From positions 5,452,046 to 5,516,045 of the forward strand of contig NC_064041.1 in assembly GCF_932526225.1 (NCBI RefSeq): a stretch of DNA of 64,000 nucleotides. The letters run 5' to 3'. This stretch comes from Nematostella vectensis (taxonomy: Eukaryota > Cnidaria > Anthozoa > Actiniaria > Edwardsiidae). Shown in pieces: positions 62,901 through 64,000 of this stretch. Positions within the stretch are counted from its first letter, which is position 1; each line of letters starts with the position of its first letter. The notes beneath the pieces were generated by a model. That model was not told where the DNA came from, did not search any database, and worked only from the letters and a program-made list of their open reading frames with translations. The position numbers were made by a program, and so were the translations under genes.

Positions 62901-62925
62901 TCGCACGCATGGCCTGGGCGCACAT
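56894..62925 (-). CDS. CRYZ: Zeta-crystallin / NADPH:quinone oxidoreductase
   Basis: Eight exons: 62821-62925, 61655-61807, 59764-59927, 59091-59142, 58699-58848, 58003-58104, 57471-57566, 56894-57055; 984 nt, 327 aa (human 329), all phases match. Medium-chain reductase fold: a GroES-like N-terminal domain (MRAICVSQFGGPEVLKL; VSPVETYIRSG; LPFTPGNYGAG), then a Rossmann domain with the NADPH loop VHGASGGVG (about 152-160), AHHVFNHRELNY, VILEMLANVNLAKDL and VIGSRGSIEINPR. It reduces quinones by one electron with NADPH and in vertebrates also binds AU-rich RNA (family knowledge). The start opens directly on the conserved N-terminus; a second ATG lies five codons in. The last nine residues and the stop codon lie inside the 61-bp minisatellite. 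Confidence 0.96.
57312..57379. mobile_element. Solo end of the GGCTCTCATTCGGG element, CRYZ intron 7
   Basis: TTCCCAATATTCTAAAA ... GAATGAGAGCCGGCTAGC then AGGCTA matches the terminus of 30671-31447. The other end is not seen. Confidence 0.6.
61276..61442. mobile_element. GCCCGTAGCCAGG MITE, CRYZ intron 2
   Basis: Inverted ends GCCCGTAGCCAGG and CCTGGCTACGGGC bound 167 bases. The interior GACCATTTTCTCTTAG and TTTTCCTTCATTAGAGC matches 62505-62665. The right end and following bases (CTGGCTACGGGCCTGATAC) are repeated again to about 61530. Confidence 0.8.
62505..62665. mobile_element. GTAGCCAGG MITE, second copy, CRYZ intron 1
   Basis: About 160 bases with the same interior as 61276-61442 and the right end CCTGGCTACGGGCC. 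The left end is diverged (GGCTGGTAGCCAGG). Contains a C run of about 13. Confidence 0.75.
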
Positions 62926-64000
62926 CTCCAATCAAACGTTCGGTTGATTAAACGTTCGATAGATAAGTTCTATTGAAGTTTGTCCAGATAAAAAAGAAAT
63001 TGTCCATAGAGTCATGCAACTCCCATAACAAAATGCAACGCCATCTTGGAAATTACCCAGAAGACCTGCGCAAAGCATTTATGGAGTAAAAATCAACAGA
63101 CCCAGTAGAGCGGGATGCCTGTGGTTTTCGTCCTCTTGATATTTTTTTTCGAGTCTTGAAAATGCACATTATCTATTGCATCTAGTGAGCAGAGTCCCAA
63201 ACTTTAGAAAAAGTAACCTTATCAACTCAAGTTTTTCGTGCGTGACGCGGTCCGCCAGGGACTTCGCAAAACAACATTGCTCAGAATAATTTTTATTTTG
63301 TAGACCTTAAATGTTAAAACCAACCACATTTTTCCCTTATCATGTATCCCTTCTTCTCGCCTCTTCTTTCCTCGAGAAAGTGCAGCCCTGATCAGCAAAT
63401 TAATTCCAAGCAAGACTTAAGTGTGATGCTTCAGTATAACATAGCATTGAAACTGTTGATTTGTTACAGTTAAGCTTATTTTTCTCATTTTGTATTAAAG
63501 CGCTTATTATTGTCATTGTAATTTCATCTTTTGGTATAAATAAACTATAATATAATATATTGTTTTCCCTTTTTGTCAAACAGATAGTGTTGGAAGGAAT
63601 AAGCATAATTTTAAAAGCGAGCATGCCATCAAAAACAAACATAATATTCACGTTCTATGACAGGATGAACATCGCACAGGACCGTAGCAGGGGGTAGGGC
63701 ACGTGCCCCCCCCCCCCCCCCCCATCCCAATATTTTGAAAAATTATAACGAAGTGACCAGTAGGGGCGTGGCCGTGCCCCCAAATAATTTCCTAATGTTT
63801 CTGTACCCCCATATTTTGAGGTCTGCTACAGCACTGTCGTATGAGAACAAAACTTGACTAGGTGTCATGTATGTATCAAAATGAGGAAAACAAAAATATT
63901 GATATTTCAAAATATGGGGTTAATTGTGACCATCGACGACGTCATAAAAAAAGCAATATTTTATCGTAGAAACATCGTCAGACAACCAACTTGGTTCTAA
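62926..64000. other. CRYZ upstream flank, no gene recognised
   Basis: Just upstream of the start codon AAACGTTC(G) is repeated (TTTAATCAACCGAACGTTTG region). Further right the DNA is A/T-rich, with a C run of about 17 at 63707-63723 and a degenerate GGGCACGTGCC / GGGGCGTGGCCGTGCCCC cluster. Short minus frames at 63222-63651 have no recognisable similarity. Confidence 0.4.

Overview
Eukaryotic (metazoan) genomic DNA. Five complete protein-coding genes could be rebuilt exon by exon with GT-AG junctions and unbroken reading frames, and a sixth small one is tentative. The organism is most likely a non-bilaterian or slowly evolving invertebrate, and my best guess is an anthozoan cnidarian such as a sea anemone. 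The reasons are intron-rich genes, vertebrate-like protein similarity, a COP1 gene (absent from fly and nematode), an intronless class A GPCR, and many MITE-like elements and long G/C homopolymers. The species call is inference.

Layout: 341-2085 (-), tentative small basic protein. 3700-7347 (+), BiP/GRP78, the ER HSP70 with KDEL, 5 exons, with two perfect ER-stress elements (ERSE) upstream. 7348-11212, intergenic DNA with inverted-repeat elements. 11213-29271 (-), COP1/RFWD2 E3 ubiquitin ligase, 23 coding exons, with three large minisatellites in its introns. 30044-38571 (+), WDR5, 13 exons, head-to-head with COP1 across about 770 bp. 38572-43416, intergenic DNA rich in MITEs and duplications. 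43417-44358 (+), intronless rhodopsin-class GPCR. 45320-54728 (-), argininosuccinate synthase, 17 exons. 56894-62925 (-), zeta-crystallin/quinone oxidoreductase (CRYZ), 8 exons. 62926-64000, no gene recognised.

The genes are unrelated housekeeping or regulatory genes: ER folding, ubiquitin ligation, H3K4-methylation scaffold, G-protein signalling, arginine/urea metabolism and quinone/NADPH redox. No operon-like or co-functional cluster is evident. The only shared regulatory space is the COP1/WDR5 divergent promoter, which also holds a perfect 12-bp hairpin with a GCGA loop.

The most unusual signal is that tandem repeats have repeatedly grown out of exon edges. ASS1 exon 14 has its 3' end and splice donor triplicated (78 bp, in frame). 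COP1 exon 11 has its acceptor and 5' edge repeated about four times (mostly 42 bp, in frame). The COP1 exon 21 donor is the first copy of a roughly 47-copy, 62-bp minisatellite. The CRYZ C-terminus and stop codon are the first copy of a roughly 20-copy, 61-bp array. Several transposons show clean target-site duplications: a 777-bp element with 8-bp TSD, a 752-bp CAGGG-ended element with 6-bp TSD, a 706-bp Harbinger-like element with CTG TSD, and a Tc1/mariner-type MITE with TA.
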